From Combretum micranthum (lineage: Eukaryota; Streptophyta; Magnoliopsida; Myrtales; Combretaceae), in NCBI GenBank assembly GCA_024138025.1, contig JAMXBD010000367.1, forward strand, positions 868,001 to 932,000: 64,000 nt of DNA, read 5' to 3'. The position numbers and the translations under genes were made by a program. The notes under the pieces are model-generated. The model did not search any database and was not told the origin of the DNA. It worked only from the letters and a program-made list of their open reading frames with translations. Shown piece by piece: positions 1-10,635 of this stretch. Numbering within the stretch: the first letter of the stretch is position 1; each line of letters begins with the position of its first letter.

Positions 1-57
1 AAAAAAGAATATTAAAGTCAAATATTAAGAAGAATAAGATAGTAAACTCTGGTACCA

Positions 58-494
58 AATAGGATGTAGAACAATACAAGTGGAAAATAAATTGCATTAA
101 AACTAATAAGAAGATAGGTTGGTAGTCTTACACCACTAGTGAAAATTCTAATGATGGTCTCACACTATCATTGAATTGTATGGTCTTACACCACACGAGG
201 CATTTTATGATGGCCTCATACTATTAATGAGAAAAAAAAAGCATCACATCTTTGAAAAGAAATACTTTTATTCAAAATATCAATAACTCATCATCATGTC
301 CATTACAGCTTTACCTATTTATTATAAGATAAAATAATATGTACTAAAAGATTTGATATCTCGAATAAGATACCAATCCACCCAAATCATAATAAAATCA
401 AATCTAATGGAATAAGTTCTAATAACTTTAACAAGTCTATCTTAATAAATTAAAATATTACATATCCTCCTTATTATTTTCTTCTTCCACATCA
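58..494 (-). repeat. Left LTR of a small non-coding LTR element
   Basis: This segment matches 1405-1778 along its length: a block with 'catcaca' and 'tactttta', then shared stretches around 'aaaagatttgat' and 'ggaataagttctaata'. On the minus strand it would begin near TGATGTGG at 494. The plus sequence just outside it at 495-508 reads as a purine-rich tract on the minus strand (AAAGAGAGGGGG), a typical polypurine tract. The copies are diverged, so the insertion is old. Ends are uncertain by a few bases. Confidence 0.6.
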
Positions 495-1392
495 TTCCCC
501 CTCTCTTTAAAAGATTCATTGTCAAATCTAAAGAAATCCACCTAGATAAAAAGTTAAGATGGAAAATACATACATTTTGAGTTGCCTTCAACCAAATGAA
601 TCACTAAGTAACTTCAAATCTCCTTATGATATTTCAATAATGCAAAAATAAATTGAATAACTTGCGAATGATAATAATGAAGCGATAAAATATGTTTTAA
701 TTGTTGGTTTGAAAGATTGATATTCTTTTTTCGGGTTAATCAACAAGTCAACTTCTTTAACAATTTTGATCTTCCTATCTAATTTTGAATTAGCATCGAT
801 GATCTCAAATGTTGAATTTTTTGGAACATCCTTATCTTCATCACTCTCAATCACAGTTCATATCGATTTCTTGACCTTCACATATCTCTGACTTTACATC
901 GATCATGACAGCTTCAATTGGAGTCCCTTCCAACTTACTCTCTACAACCTCTTTAAACCCATCTTTCGTAGCCTCTATAATCCCATTCTCTGTGGCCTCT
1001 ACAATCTAAAATTGTTTCGCCTCGTTGACAAACTCCTCCATAACATCAAAAGCATTATTTTGAATTTTTTCAATTTTGGATCAATTTCAAGGCATGCTCT
1101 ATGATGTTTTCTCGGACATTATGTGAGATTGGAATTATATTTATGATACCTATTTTTTATGTAGAGGCAATTTATGAATTTATAGGGCATCAAAACAACG
1201 ATTAGGGTATTGAAGTTGACGACTTCATCCATCTATTTTGGCAATATTTTATTCCAACATAGGTATAAACTTCTTATATAAATCAAGAAAGAGAGACTCC
1301 ACGTCATCGGTCATTTCATATGTTATAATGCAAACTTCTTTTGTCCTAAGAAAGAATGTTAAATTCAAATCCTAAGAATAATAAGACAGTAG
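495..1392 (-). other. Internal domain of the small LTR element
   Basis: This is the region between the two LTR copies. It has no recognisable gag or pol motifs. A 76-codon minus-strand frame (624-854) rich in Lys, Asp and Ile is open but resembles nothing I know. The size and lack of coding fit a TRIM/LARD-type non-autonomous element. The last ~50 bases (about 1340-1392) match window positions 1-45, so a second internal domain appears to continue to the left of the window. Confidence 0.45.
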
Positions 1393-1404
1393 GCTCTGAT
1401 ACCA
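1393..1404 (-). promoter_or_regulatory. Primer binding site, initiator tRNA-Met type
   Basis: The plus-strand GCTCTGATACCA is the exact reverse complement of TGGTATCAGAGC, the usual plant LTR-retrotransposon primer site for initiator tRNA-Met. It lies directly beside the right LTR and sets the element orientation as minus. A mutated second copy (ACTCTGGTACCA) is at 46-57 beside the left LTR. Confidence 0.75.
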
Positions 1405-1778
1405 AAAAATAATAAAAAGATGATTTGGTAGCCTCGGTGAAAATTATGATGATGGTCTCATACCAACATTGAATTATATAGCTTCACACCACATGATAAA
1501 ATATATGATCTCCTCATAACATCAATGAAAAAAAAAAGAGGCATCACACATTCAAAAAAAAATACTTTTATTCAAAATCTCAATAACCCACCATCATGTA
1601 TATTACAACTTTACCTATTTATAAGATAAAATTTTATCTAAACTAAAAGATTTGATACCTATAATAAGATTCCAATCCTACCAAATCCTAGTGAAATAAG
1701 TTCTAATAATTAAAATAAATCTATCCTAATAAAATAAAATCCTCCATATCTTTCATATTATTTTCTTATTTCATAACA
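1405..1778 (-). repeat. Right LTR of the small non-coding LTR element
   Basis: Direct repeat partner of 58-494, on the primer-site side. On the minus strand it begins TGTTATGAAATAAG at 1778. It is the 5' LTR in element orientation. Several small indels separate it from the left copy. Confidence 0.6.
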
Positions 1779-2773
1779 TCCTAGGAGACATGCAAAGATA
1801 AAGAGAGTCATCCTACAAGATATATCAAACCACCATAAGGATATAAAAGGCAACAAAGTACTAAACAAAGGCATTTGATCAAAATGTGTACCAAGCAAAA
1901 TTCCAAACTTGATCAATGCACTAATTGTATGATAAAGTTTAAAGTATAGATAGAACTTACTAAAATAGGTAGAAAAGAGTTATATGTCCTATATAATAGT
2001 TCAGTAAAAGAAAATTCAAAATGGTCCACTAAAGAAATGGGATAAAAGCATAATAAGTTTCTGTACTTTTCATCTTTTGCAAATTAGTTTCTAAGATTCT
2101 AATTGTAGCAATTTAGTGCTTGTTCTTTTAATTAAATGTCAACTTAGTATCTCCGTTAAAGGAAAAATTAACAACCATTGTATTTTTTGCATTTCAGTGC
2201 TTATAGTTATATTCAAGTGTTTATAATTTCATTTTGAAGCATTTTGGTGTCTATTTATTTATTAGTTCATCAAAAATAAATGTTATTTAAAGTTTAGATG
2301 AAAGTATTATATTAATTCGTTGAGAATTAATTGTCAATATTTAATTGATATTATTTTAGAAATAAAAAGAAAATTATTTTTATATAATAATTTTGATTAT
2401 AAATAACGTTTTGCATATGATCATCGATTTTGATAAAATTTTATATCTTTATGAAGCTCTTAACATCAATTTTATTTGAAAATATGATCTTACTATGTGT
2501 TCTAAGATTACACAAACCAAGTAAAATTTTAAAATGGTTATAATTTGGGAATTTGGTGTCTTTTGCCTTATTAGATGAATTTATAAACCCGTTGAATAAT
2601 ATGCCGCTTCATATTATACACCAACAAAGATAATATAAATCTAATGCATTTTGTGGGTTTTTAGTTGCTTAAAAAGAGAAAATAAAGGATATAGATGTAA
2701 ACAATATTTGATATTATGCACAAACCAAGTAAAATAGGGAATGATATTGCTCACAATCACTAAATTAGATTTA
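1779..2773. other. No gene seen; AT-rich intergenic DNA
   Basis: I see no open frame with recognisable content, and no RNA gene. About 2040-2280 contains phrases such as 'tttctgtacttttca' and 'tttagtgctt' that resemble dispersed plant repeats, but I cannot define their ends. Confidence 0.4.
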
Positions 2774-3373
2774 CATTGTGTTTGGTAATTGTGGAAAACT
2801 ATGGAAACAGAAGTAAAGGGGTAGAAGCTAGATGAAAATGGCAGAAAACTTATGTTTAAGTATGGTAAAAATTGAAGAAAGGGAAAATTCTATGGTCTCA
2901 TTATCAATTTTGACAAACCGATCCTATCACTATGCAATGGCTCACATCATATCCAACCATAATCAAGTCAGTGAAATAGTTAATATTCCAATTACTATAT
3001 TTATTTTAACAGTTAGATGGTTGACTGGACGGTCCATCAATAAAACTATAGAAGCTGCCCGAAGGAAGATATTTGAAATGAGACGAAACCAGCAGAAAAA
3101 CATGAGCCTTCATTTTCTCTCCAAAAATGGGGAAAATGCAATGGAAAGTATAAACAGTAACACAAAATTCCATTACTCTCTTTGATAAGTAAAATGTTAA
3201 AATCAGATGAAGGAACAATTTTGTCAATCACTAACTTTATTAATCTTCTTTTCCTTCCTTTTTCTTCATAATTACCAAACATAAAATAAATATTCCACTC
3301 ATTTCCATTTCTAATCTTTTCTTCCTATCCATTTCTATTTATTTCCACTTTTAAAAATTACCAAACATAGCAT
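2774..3373. mobile_element. MITE-like element with TGTTTGGTAATT inverted ends
   Basis: The left end contains ATTGTGTTTGGTAATT and, a few bases in, GTGGAAA. The right end read on the minus strand gives ATGCTATGTTTGGTAATT and GTGGAAA in the same order, so the two ends form an imperfect terminal inverted repeat around 600 bp. No transposase is visible; the open frames inside (2832-3185 and the minus-strand ones) are not recognised. I could not define a clean target-site duplication, so the superfamily is undecided. Confidence 0.45.
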
Positions 3374-3967
3374 TAAACTCATTTAAGTAGTGTCCAGACT
3401 CGATCCCACATTTTCTAGCTAGTGTTTAGACACCCACTATTGGGTTTTAGGCATCCAAAAACAGGTTTTATAGTAGACATTTAAAAAAAAAAAAGAATCC
3501 TTAAAACATCGATGGGATCTATGCGGCTAATTAAATCGATAAGAGTAATAGATTATACCTTTTGTGGGTCTTAACCACATTGGATCTGGAGGTGCTACAA
3601 TTTCGCGAGCTCCTTCTACGATATCCTCATGAATGAATACACTAAACATATTTTTCGTGTATGGTAGCATGCCACAACAATTCAGGTGTATATGGGAATT
3701 TTTCACAAGTGGCTTCATGTTTTTCCTTTTGAGTATGTAGATTTTCACTATGCCTTTAATATGATGGCAAGCGTCGTTAACCTAAACGAGAGCCATCATG
3801 TTCTATTTGTACTTGTGACAATATCCTACGAATTAGGATATTGACATTAGGGTAATCCCTAATCCATTTGGGGTTGCTTGATTTAAATGCCTTTTAAATC
3901 ATGCTACTTTGAAAAGTAATAATTTTACTTCATTATTATTTATTATTCTTAATCCAATTAAGATTAA
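3374..3967. other. Target DNA left of the Tat/Ogre element
   Basis: Non-coding or decayed sequence into which the large gypsy element inserted. A minus-strand frame at 3527-3748 is open for 73 codons, but I do not recognise it. Joining 3972 to 17384 restores the pre-insertion site; its right half (17384 to about 17960) has the same AT-rich, low-coding character and may be part of one older dispersed repeat. Confidence 0.35.
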
Positions 3968-3972
3968 CAAAT
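3968..3972. other. Target-site duplication CAAAT, left copy
   Basis: CAAAT directly precedes the TG of the left LTR and is repeated exactly at 17379-17383 after the CA end of the right LTR. A 5-bp duplication is standard for Ty3/gypsy integration. Confidence 0.9.
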
Positions 3973-4624
3973 TGTGTGGGTATGAATCCAGATGCAACGA
4001 TCACGTGCGTGTCGCGTGACTATCGCGCTACGCGTGACCTAGGGAAACAACACGTGATAGGATGATCAAGAGAGTATCGTGTAGGGAGGAGGAGTAGGCA
4101 ATCTCAATAGGCTCTAACACACGTGTGACAGGCGAGGGAGCTATTGAGCATCAACCTCACTAAGTACCACGAATATCGTGTGCGTTCTTGAGTGAGTCGA
4201 GTAATTGATTCACTAAGATAGAAATCCGACAGCACGACGGCGTTTGTCTATGATTTCACCCTGTCCAAATGAGGTAAGGACTAAGGTATTTATAGAGAAT
4301 CTAGCTGTCGATGTCGTCCGTCAGATGAGACAGACAACCGACGGCTAGGATGAGTCCCTCTCATTATGGATATGGATGTGGGCTCCCTTATGGACCCAGG
4401 CCCATAAGGCCTTCATTGTAATGTGTGTGAGCCAATTTGAAAAAGGTTGGAATTGGGCAGGCCAACTCCAACGGACCCTACTCCAAGCCTTCCATGCCAA
4501 AACTCTCATGATCATCCCAATAGAACTGGGCCTAATTCTTTAAGCCCTGTCACATTAGCCCAAAGAATCAAATCCAAATAAGAATTAGGCTCAAGGCCTT
4601 TGTAAGCAGATCTGTACATCTACA
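3973..4624 (-). repeat. 3' LTR (element sense) of the Tat/Ogre-type element
   Basis: Starts TGTGTGGGTATG and ends ATCTACA. It aligns to 16731-17378 with about six substitutions (for example ccAgatg/ccGgatg, gatGtggg/gatAtggg) plus a few 1-2 base indels, so roughly 1% divergence. That indicates a recent insertion. Confidence 0.93.
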
Positions 4625-4643
4625 TTTTGCCCCCTGACCAAAG
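4625..4643 (-). promoter_or_regulatory. Polypurine tract of the Tat/Ogre-type element
   Basis: On the minus strand the sequence touching the 3' LTR is GGTCAGGGGGCAAAA followed by TG of the LTR. A purine run directly beside the LTR is where plus-strand DNA synthesis starts. Confidence 0.7.
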
Positions 4644-5089
4644 TCTTTCAAGCCATATCGAAAGAATTTAGTCATTAATCAAGCCCTTTCGAATGACAAA
4701 AGTCTCATCCAGCACATGTGCGCTATAACTTAGCTGCACCGCTGCTTGGTGTGTTAATTTCTTAATCGCTTGCAATGTAGGAATCTGGTGCAACTTCGTC
4801 AAATAATTGAATTCTTTTGAGAGATTTTCCTGTAGTATCATCTGATGAGCATATTGTCTCATATCGAAATTATACCATCCCTGAAACAATAGTGTATCGG
4901 CATGTTTTCCTTTGTATATGAATTCATCTTTCGCTTCTGTTCCATATAAATGATCCTTCTCGGCGAGTTAATTTTACTTGCGTTTTATGGAGTCTTCGAT
5001 CATACTTAACTTGTTAGTCTCAACTTTATACTTGATTGAGTATCACCAAGCTAATGGATGCATCATACTACCACTTCTTTTCCAATAAA
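4644..5089 (-). other. 3' untranslated part of the element, unassigned
   Basis: A 73-codon minus-strand frame (4668-4889) is open here, but it has no motif I recognise. The rest shows nothing. It could be another fragment of a host gene, since it lies beside PPR-like sequence. Confidence 0.3.
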
Positions 5090-5640
5090 TATTGCAACGC
5101 CAGTCTCCATGGACATCAGCAAGTTTGTTATGACTGAGTAGACCTCTTCCCTCAATCTTGGCAGTGCATATTGCTTGAAATATCTTGAAATAAGTCGGAC
5201 GACATATAGAGCATCTAGTAATATCTCACTGCGCATGGCCTTTTATCAATACATCAAACATTCCAGTCCAAAAGAGATCAATCTTAGAATGAGTTCCTGG
5301 TATGGGGTTGTCACAAATAATGATAAGATTTGGGGCACAGACCCATCCACTAGTAGGATTCCTTCAACAAGTGTTAATAAAGATCTCACTAGGAGATTAA
5401 CCCTTTTGTGTCTTTGACTACAGCATCCCCTTTTCATCCACAACATGTGCATATGTAAGAGGCTCACATTGGATTGAGCAAATGAGATAAGCGATGAACA
5501 CCCCTTCTCAACCATAATTGGTAAGCAGCTCTCAAAGCACTTTGCAAAGAAGCTCCAGATAAGAAACAGCTTATATCTAAGGAAACGACCCAATAGAATG
5601 ACAAGGGAATGGGATCCAAGAATCATCCATTTGATTAACC
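5090..5640 (-). pseudogene. PPR (P-class) gene fragment, decayed
   Basis: Minus-strand reading, with frame changes, gives GMFDVLIKGHAQ followed after a stop and frameshift by DALYVV and then VITNLLMSMETGVAIFI. This follows the usual opening of P-class pentatricopeptide proteins, where a 'FDxLIKxYA' repeat is followed by 'DAL.VF' and 'CN.LL..L...GE'. PPR proteins bind organellar RNA through ~35-residue helical repeats. Only one to two repeats can be followed, with several stops, so this is a non-functional copy. It lies in the same orientation as the host retrotransposon. The fit is by pattern rather than a long match, so confidence is moderate. Confidence 0.55.
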
Positions 5641-6390
5641 CTTTTGTGCTCTAATTCGCTTAGAATTCCTCAAAACTCAAAAAATAAGAGTTGTAGATCA
5701 CTTTCTCATCTTTCCGTAGGATTTTGGATCACATTAAAATGAGCTCATATGAGGGAAATATCTTTGATTTACCAAAATCTATCAAATATGCCATGATCAG
5801 GTACCACTACTGTCATGCAGCAAATTCATAAAAACAAATGGCCATCATACACTCATAATCTCTTAAAATTCAAAACATGAAAGTTGTAGATCTTTCCCTT
5901 AGCTTTCTATATCATTTTAAATCATCTCAATAGGAGTTCTCATGAGAGAGATATCCACATTTTCGTGAACTTTGTCAAATCTGCAAAATCAAGGATTTTT
6001 GCTGTCATGCAGCAACTTCATAACGAAAACTGCATCAATTCGTTTCGAATCCATCAAAACTAAAAGAAAAAAAGTTTTATATCTCCCTCTTATCTTTCCA
6101 AGGAATTTTGAATCGCCTCAAACGGAGCTCATATGAGAGAGATGTGCACAATTTACAAAACTATCTCAAATCTGTAATTTTTGAAGTCACTGCTGCACGT
6201 GTAATGACTTCAAGATGAAAACTGTATTTATGTGTTGCGAATCCACCAAAACTCAAAACACAAAAGTTTTATATCTCCCTCTTAGCTTTCCAAGGAATTT
6301 TGAATCGCCTCAAACGGAGCTCATATGAGAGAGATGTGCACAATTTACAAAATAGTGTTAGAGCTGTCCTGTTTCATCTCAAAAGAAGCA
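5641..6390. repeat. Tandem repeat, four copies of a 192-bp unit
   Basis: The landmark gagctcatatgag (or the variant gagttctcatgag) recurs at 5741, 5933, 6125 and 6317, exactly 192 bp apart each time. Around it, each unit contains 'aaaagttttatatctccc'-like or 'gttgtagatc' sequence, 'agctttcc', a 'gaat/gatc...cctcaaacg' stretch and 'gagagatgtgcac'. The last two copies are the most alike over their second halves; the first two are more diverged. It is non-coding as far as I can see. Confidence 0.9.
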
Positions 6391-6779
6391 CCAAAAGTAT
6401 AGAGTGTGGTTTTCCTCTTCATCTTTCAATGGGTAAGAAATGATCTTCAATGCCTTCGTATGAATCCAACACTCCAATTAGTTGGAAACATCACATCTCA
6501 TATCCATTCCTTGCATGCAAAGCGCACAGGCATAGCTTCTTTCATTATCATTCTCCAGGTGGACATCCATATACATGGTTCCCAAATTTACAGCAATTGC
6601 AAAATTAAATGGAGAATCCATAGAAATCAACTCGAGAAGGAAGGAGTAAAGCTTTCATCAGATCATCTGTGGCGAAACTCTGCTTCCTTGTCCTATCAAC
6701 ATTGCTTCCTAACTGGGTGTTGTATTCAGTTAAATCAAATTGCCATTTCCCATTTGAGGTCCCCATGGGATGAACCTCC
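6391..6779. other. Possible unrecognised gene fragment
   Basis: A minus-strand frame around 6440-6605 reads smoothly (FAIAVNLGTMYMDVHLEND) and looks protein-like, but I do not recognise it. It may continue the fragment mosaic. The open frames on the plus strand here look like shadows. Confidence 0.25.
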
Positions 6780-7500
6780 CTTGTACTAGAACATGGATTG
6801 GAAGCAAAATTCATAGATGTATGGCAGTCACTACAAACCCACATATTTTCAATATTCGAATTGGCATTAGACCATGAGGTTTCTTGAGCAAAACAGTAAG
6901 CAAGAGCCAATTTTTCACTGTGACAATTAATAAAAGCTATCTTTTCTTCCCTATCTACATCATGAAGTACTAGTCTTGAATCTGGGGAAAAGCCAACTTC
7001 ACTCAAATCCTCATCAACTATACAACTTTTCGTATATTTCAGCTGTTTCAGATGAGTGCGATCTCCTTATACAAACTTCTGAACTTGATTATTAACTGTT
7101 ACCCAACTATATGCAGCAAGCTTCTTGGCATTTATTTTTCATGAGCAATCTAACAGATGCCACATCATTCCACCTTGCACTGGCAGCATACATGTTAGAA
7201 ATAATGATTTACAGTCCAGCATTAAGCGGCTCCATATCAAATAGGTTCCTAGCTGCTATCTCCCCATGTGCAATATCGCCCTTTATTGCACTTTCCATGC
7301 AGTTCATCGATTGAGTTGAAATACTTATGTCCTTTTTCAACTAGATTTGCATGGACACAAGCTGATAGAACAAATACAAATGTAATATCATCTGGTTTTT
7401 GACATTCATGCAACATCTTTTCATAGAGAGCTAAAGCCTCAAGGTCCTGACCGTTTTGTGCAAAGCCACCGATCTTGGCATTCTAGCAAACCACATTCCT
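6780..7500 (-). pseudogene. DYW-class PPR gene fragment, decayed
   Basis: On the minus strand the region starts with a PPR repeat (IGGFAQNGQDLEALALYEKM, then DDITFVFVLSACVHA). It continues into the E domain (AARNLFDMEPLNAG, SNMYAASARWNDV) and then part of the DYW deaminase domain: VGFSPDSRLVLHDVD, HSEKLALAY and CSDCHTSMNF. The HxE zinc/catalytic motif and the CxxCH motif are thus visible, but the terminal DYW tripeptide is missing and the frame is broken by several stops and shifts. Intact proteins of this class edit C to U in organellar transcripts. This is a truncated copy in the same orientation as the retrotransposon and directly downstream (minus sense) of the BIG fragment. Confidence 0.9.
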
Positions 7501-7564
7501 AGAGGGCATTGAATAAAAAATGACTAAAGCATCTACAGTGCTTCCACTTGAGAACTCTATTTCA

Positions 7565-8690
7565 CCCTATAGGAGTAGAATCTTGATAGAAGCTTAAGAC
7601 CATCTGTTACCACCTGTTCTTGGATGGTAGCGGATTGCATGGAGCTGACCTTTTCCCTGATCCTGCAAGTAAAGATTTGCTGCCAAGGGCTCGAGCTTCC
7701 ATATCCAAAACTGCATTGATTTTTTTCTTTCCATCCAAACTCATCCTTTGAACGTTCATAAACCTCAAGATTGTCAATTCTAGGCGGCACTGAACCATTA
7801 AAGGTAGGGTTCACTGTGATCATAAATTCCTCATTAGCGAGAAGTGATTCAGCAACTATAAATGGCGCATCATACCAAGAGCGAATGCCCTCATCTAGTT
7901 TAATCACCCTTTGAAAAAATAGTGAGACTAGAAGGGATGTGATTAGGAGACGTATTTCCCACATGAATGCAAAAACAACCATCAATGTCAGAACTTGAGT
8001 TTGAAACTAATATCTTAAATCATGAAGGGCTGAGACTCTCCAGAAAGCCATCCTCTGATGCTATGCTCTGTTTTGTTCCTTCAGAATCACCACTTCTAAT
8101 GGCATCACCGCTTAATTTCACCTCTGAAGTAATGCAGATAGTCTTCTAAAAAAAATCAAAGGGAAAATCAGGGTTTACATCAGCATAGGCTTTATTGTTA
8201 AGGTACCAGTGCGGAGTTTCTTGACCTTCTCCAATAGCTAGTCGACCTCGAGCACTAACACTGAGCAAAGACTTGACAAGGGAACCACTAGCAAGATGAG
8301 ACTTCAGCTCCTTAGCGTTGGAGTAATCTTCCTTAATCTTTAGATCTAAGGATCCACTTTTATATGCCTTCTTCAATTGTAAAAGGTCAATTCCATAAGA
8401 AATCATTTTGTCTTCACCTAATATAATTTTCTTATCCATTGAAAGGAAAGAATCTCTTCTGCTAGTTATATGAGGAATTAAAGAAGCACATAATTTAACT
8501 ACTCGGCCCTCAATACAAGTTTTTCAATTGATAATGCCACAACATCTTGCAGGTCCCTTGGAATAGAAACAATGCTTAAATTATCTGCATCCAAACTGAA
8601 ATCTTCATCCAAGTCTGTGTCACTATCAAGCATTTGATTTCCATCATCTGATAAAGGCAAAAGCGACTATTCCATTTGGAGAAATTTGAA
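7565..8690 (-). pseudogene. BIG: Fragment of BIG (UBR4 homologue, auxin transport)
   Basis: Minus-strand frames spell out a middle part of the very large plant protein BIG: DSDTDLDEDFSLD, then ITSRRDSFLS, DLLQLKKAYKSGSLDLKIK, GSLVKSLLSVSARGRLAIG, NNKAYADVNPDFPFDFF, GDAIRSGDSEGTKQS, IKLDEGIRSWYDAPF, AESLLANEEF and DEFGWKEK. From memory of the family this order is collinear with BIG, except that a few hundred residues between the RGRLA and NNKAY segments are absent. It is interrupted by several one-base frameshifts. Intact BIG (over 5000 aa) is a calossin/UBR4-type protein needed for polar auxin transport. Here only a few hundred residues survive, inside a retrotransposon, so it is a captured fragment. 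Confidence 0.9.
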
Positions 8691-9323
8691 ATTCTTCCAG
8701 ACTCGAAAATTAAGTTATTCCTCTGTCCTATCTAGCTAAACGGATTTTTTTTTTTTTATGGGACTACATTTATATAGAGTTTTGTTGTATTTCTCCCTTT
8801 TCCATTCAACTTGATAATCGGAAATACGTTGTGGTTCATTGGTGGGATGTGTGAAATATCCATGATGTTTTCATATTGTATCAGCACCTAAGGCTGCTCG
8901 AGAATTTTTTTTTTTTTTATTCTATCAACGTGAAGAGACCGCCTTCCCAGTAATATGTTCTTGAAAGGTATGTTTGTCTTCCATCTAATGACTCGATTTC
9001 CAGTTCTAAATTTCCAGTTCGAGATCATTTCGAGCATCCCAGAAAACAACTATAATGCATTATTTACTTCGCCATGTTAAGTCAAACACTACACAACCAA
9101 CTTTGCTATTCTTATTGGCATAGCAATGTGTTTCCCTTCCATTAAGCAATGCTTCCGCTGATGCACAGCCTAGCAATGATAGCACTCCAGTTGCTTGCTG
9201 CAGTGAGTGCTTGGCTTGTACTGTACTACTGCTTGTCTTACCTGCACAAGAGGGAACATCACAAGGATATCTTTGTGACGATAAATAAGATTTTCTTTTA
9301 TTTTAAATTTGTAAGTCAGTAGA
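8691..9323. other. Spacer between the BIG and PIN fragments
   Basis: Contains T-rich runs near 8743 and 8906. I recognise no protein in either strand. Confidence 0.35.
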
Positions 9324-9660
9324 ATGGCGGCTCAGTTCAGTCTTGGTCTGCTCATGGCATTGCGACCAAGGATCATAGCATGTGGAAAACGTAAAGTTAC
9401 TTTTACAATGGCCATGAAATTCTTTGCAGGTCCAGCTGTCACGGTAGTTGCTTTCTTTGTTATTGGTCTTAGAAGTGATCTCTTGCGTGTTGCCATTGTT
9501 CAAGCAGCTCTTCCACAGGGGATTGTACCCTTTGTCTTTGCTAAGGAGTACAACTTACATCCTGATATTCTCAGTACAGCTGTCATATTTGGGATGTGGA
9601 TAGCCTTGCCCATAACACTTACTATGTTATATTGTCTTGCTGTGGGGAATTTGCTCCAAG
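9324..9660 (+). pseudogene. C-terminal fragment of a PIN auxin efflux carrier
   Basis: The open frame encodes [17 protein letters not shown], then [37 protein letters not shown] and [19 protein letters not shown], ending ALPIT. This is the C-terminal transmembrane block of canonical PIN proteins, which export auxin across the plasma membrane. It covers roughly the last 100 residues. The final segment is altered ([10 protein letters not shown] in place of a YYxLLGL-like end). The reading frame is uninterrupted over the fragment and shows no intron. It is antisense to the retrotransposon, unlike its neighbours, and a run of 20 A's follows 48 bp downstream, so it may derive from a processed transcript. 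It is too short to be a functional carrier. Confidence 0.87.
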
Positions 9661-9707
9661 GAAAAGAGCAATGGCATACATAAAACAAAATAAGTACAGG
9701 GGACCAC

Positions 9708-9727
9708 AAAAAAAAAAAAAAAAAAAA
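9708..9727 (+). repeat. Poly(A) run after the PIN fragment
   Basis: Twenty A's, located 48 bp past the PIN-like frame on its sense side. A further run of T's lies at about 9883-9899. Between and after them a phrase 'ctctattccattgct' is repeated (near 9847 and 9919), so the whole patch is locally duplicated. Confidence 0.7.
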
Positions 9728-10516
9728 GATGCACACGATAATGTTGCTTTATGCTATGATACTGAAAAAGCATCCTAGAAAACGACCCATAACAGCTTAT
9801 AGTCTTAAATGTGTGCAGCAACATTGTGTGGGAGGAGATAATATGCTCTATTCCATTGCTTCTTTTTACTTTGGATTTATATCTTTTTTTTTTTTTTTTG
9901 CGGTAAGACATAATCTGCTCTATTCCATTGCTTTCTTGCTCTGCTTCTTCTTTTTTTTCTTTTGTGATTCTAATCCGTAGTGTATCTTTGGTTGTTTCTA
10001 CCTTCATTCGACACTTTTAGATCTGTCAAAATGCTCAACAAATATAAAATATGTCCACACAGCACATATTGCTTGTAATTTAGTCTCTGTCTGACTTGGC
10101 TTCGTCTTGAAGATTAGTAGTATATCTCCTATGTTTGCTTTTATATATGTACTTTGCTTGTGCCATGCCTACCATGTCTGTCGTATAAAACCAGTTGCAA
10201 ACTGCCTCCCCAACGAAACCTATTTCCTGGTCCCCATGAGTTTAAATATATCTGTTCTATTAAGCTTTTGGGTTGGCACACCAAGTGTTCGATAATTTGC
10301 CTACGAAAGCAGCAACTCCCAATTTGAGCTATACATTCAAGCCCGCCTTAACCGTATCTCCAATGGGTGTTTGATACTTAGATTGTACTCCATAGATATG
10401 ACCAAACTGAGGATAGTCGTCTATGCTGAAACTAAGAGCTTTTATAACAATGTGCTGAACCAGAAACTTTGCTCCTTTGCATGAGAACCTTTTCCCAGCA
10501 AAGTCGCCCACTATCT

Positions 10517-10612
10517 CTACCAATGGTTTTTCCATCAACAGGTATGGGCTGCATGGTTTTTGTGTCAACGACATCTAAGCCTTCCAAACCAACATATGAA
10601 ACTCCTTGGCGT
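10517..10612 (-). pseudogene. Fragment resembling an acyl-activating enzyme
   Basis: The minus strand reads ARQGVSYVGLEGLDVVDTKT and then MQPIPVDGKTIG before the frame degenerates. Plant acyl-activating enzymes (AMP-forming acyl-CoA ligases) carry a similar 'RQG..Y..LEGLDVVD..T..PVP.DGKT.GEI' stretch ahead of the A8 region. Only ~32 residues can be followed and the match is from memory. Confidence 0.5.
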
Positions 10613-10635
10613 GCATTTAGACGAGCTTACTTCTC

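Noticed and set aside
4668..4889. 73-codon minus-strand frame next to the 3' LTR of the Tat element
   Set aside because: No motif, no homologue I recall; too short to call a gene.
6406..6789. 127-codon plus-strand open frame
   Set aside because: It is opposite decayed PPR and unassigned minus-strand sequence and has no recognisable motif; treated as a shadow.
7565..9660. Functional BIG or PIN genes
   Set aside because: Only small parts are present, with frameshifts (BIG) or ~100 residues (PIN), inside a retrotransposon.
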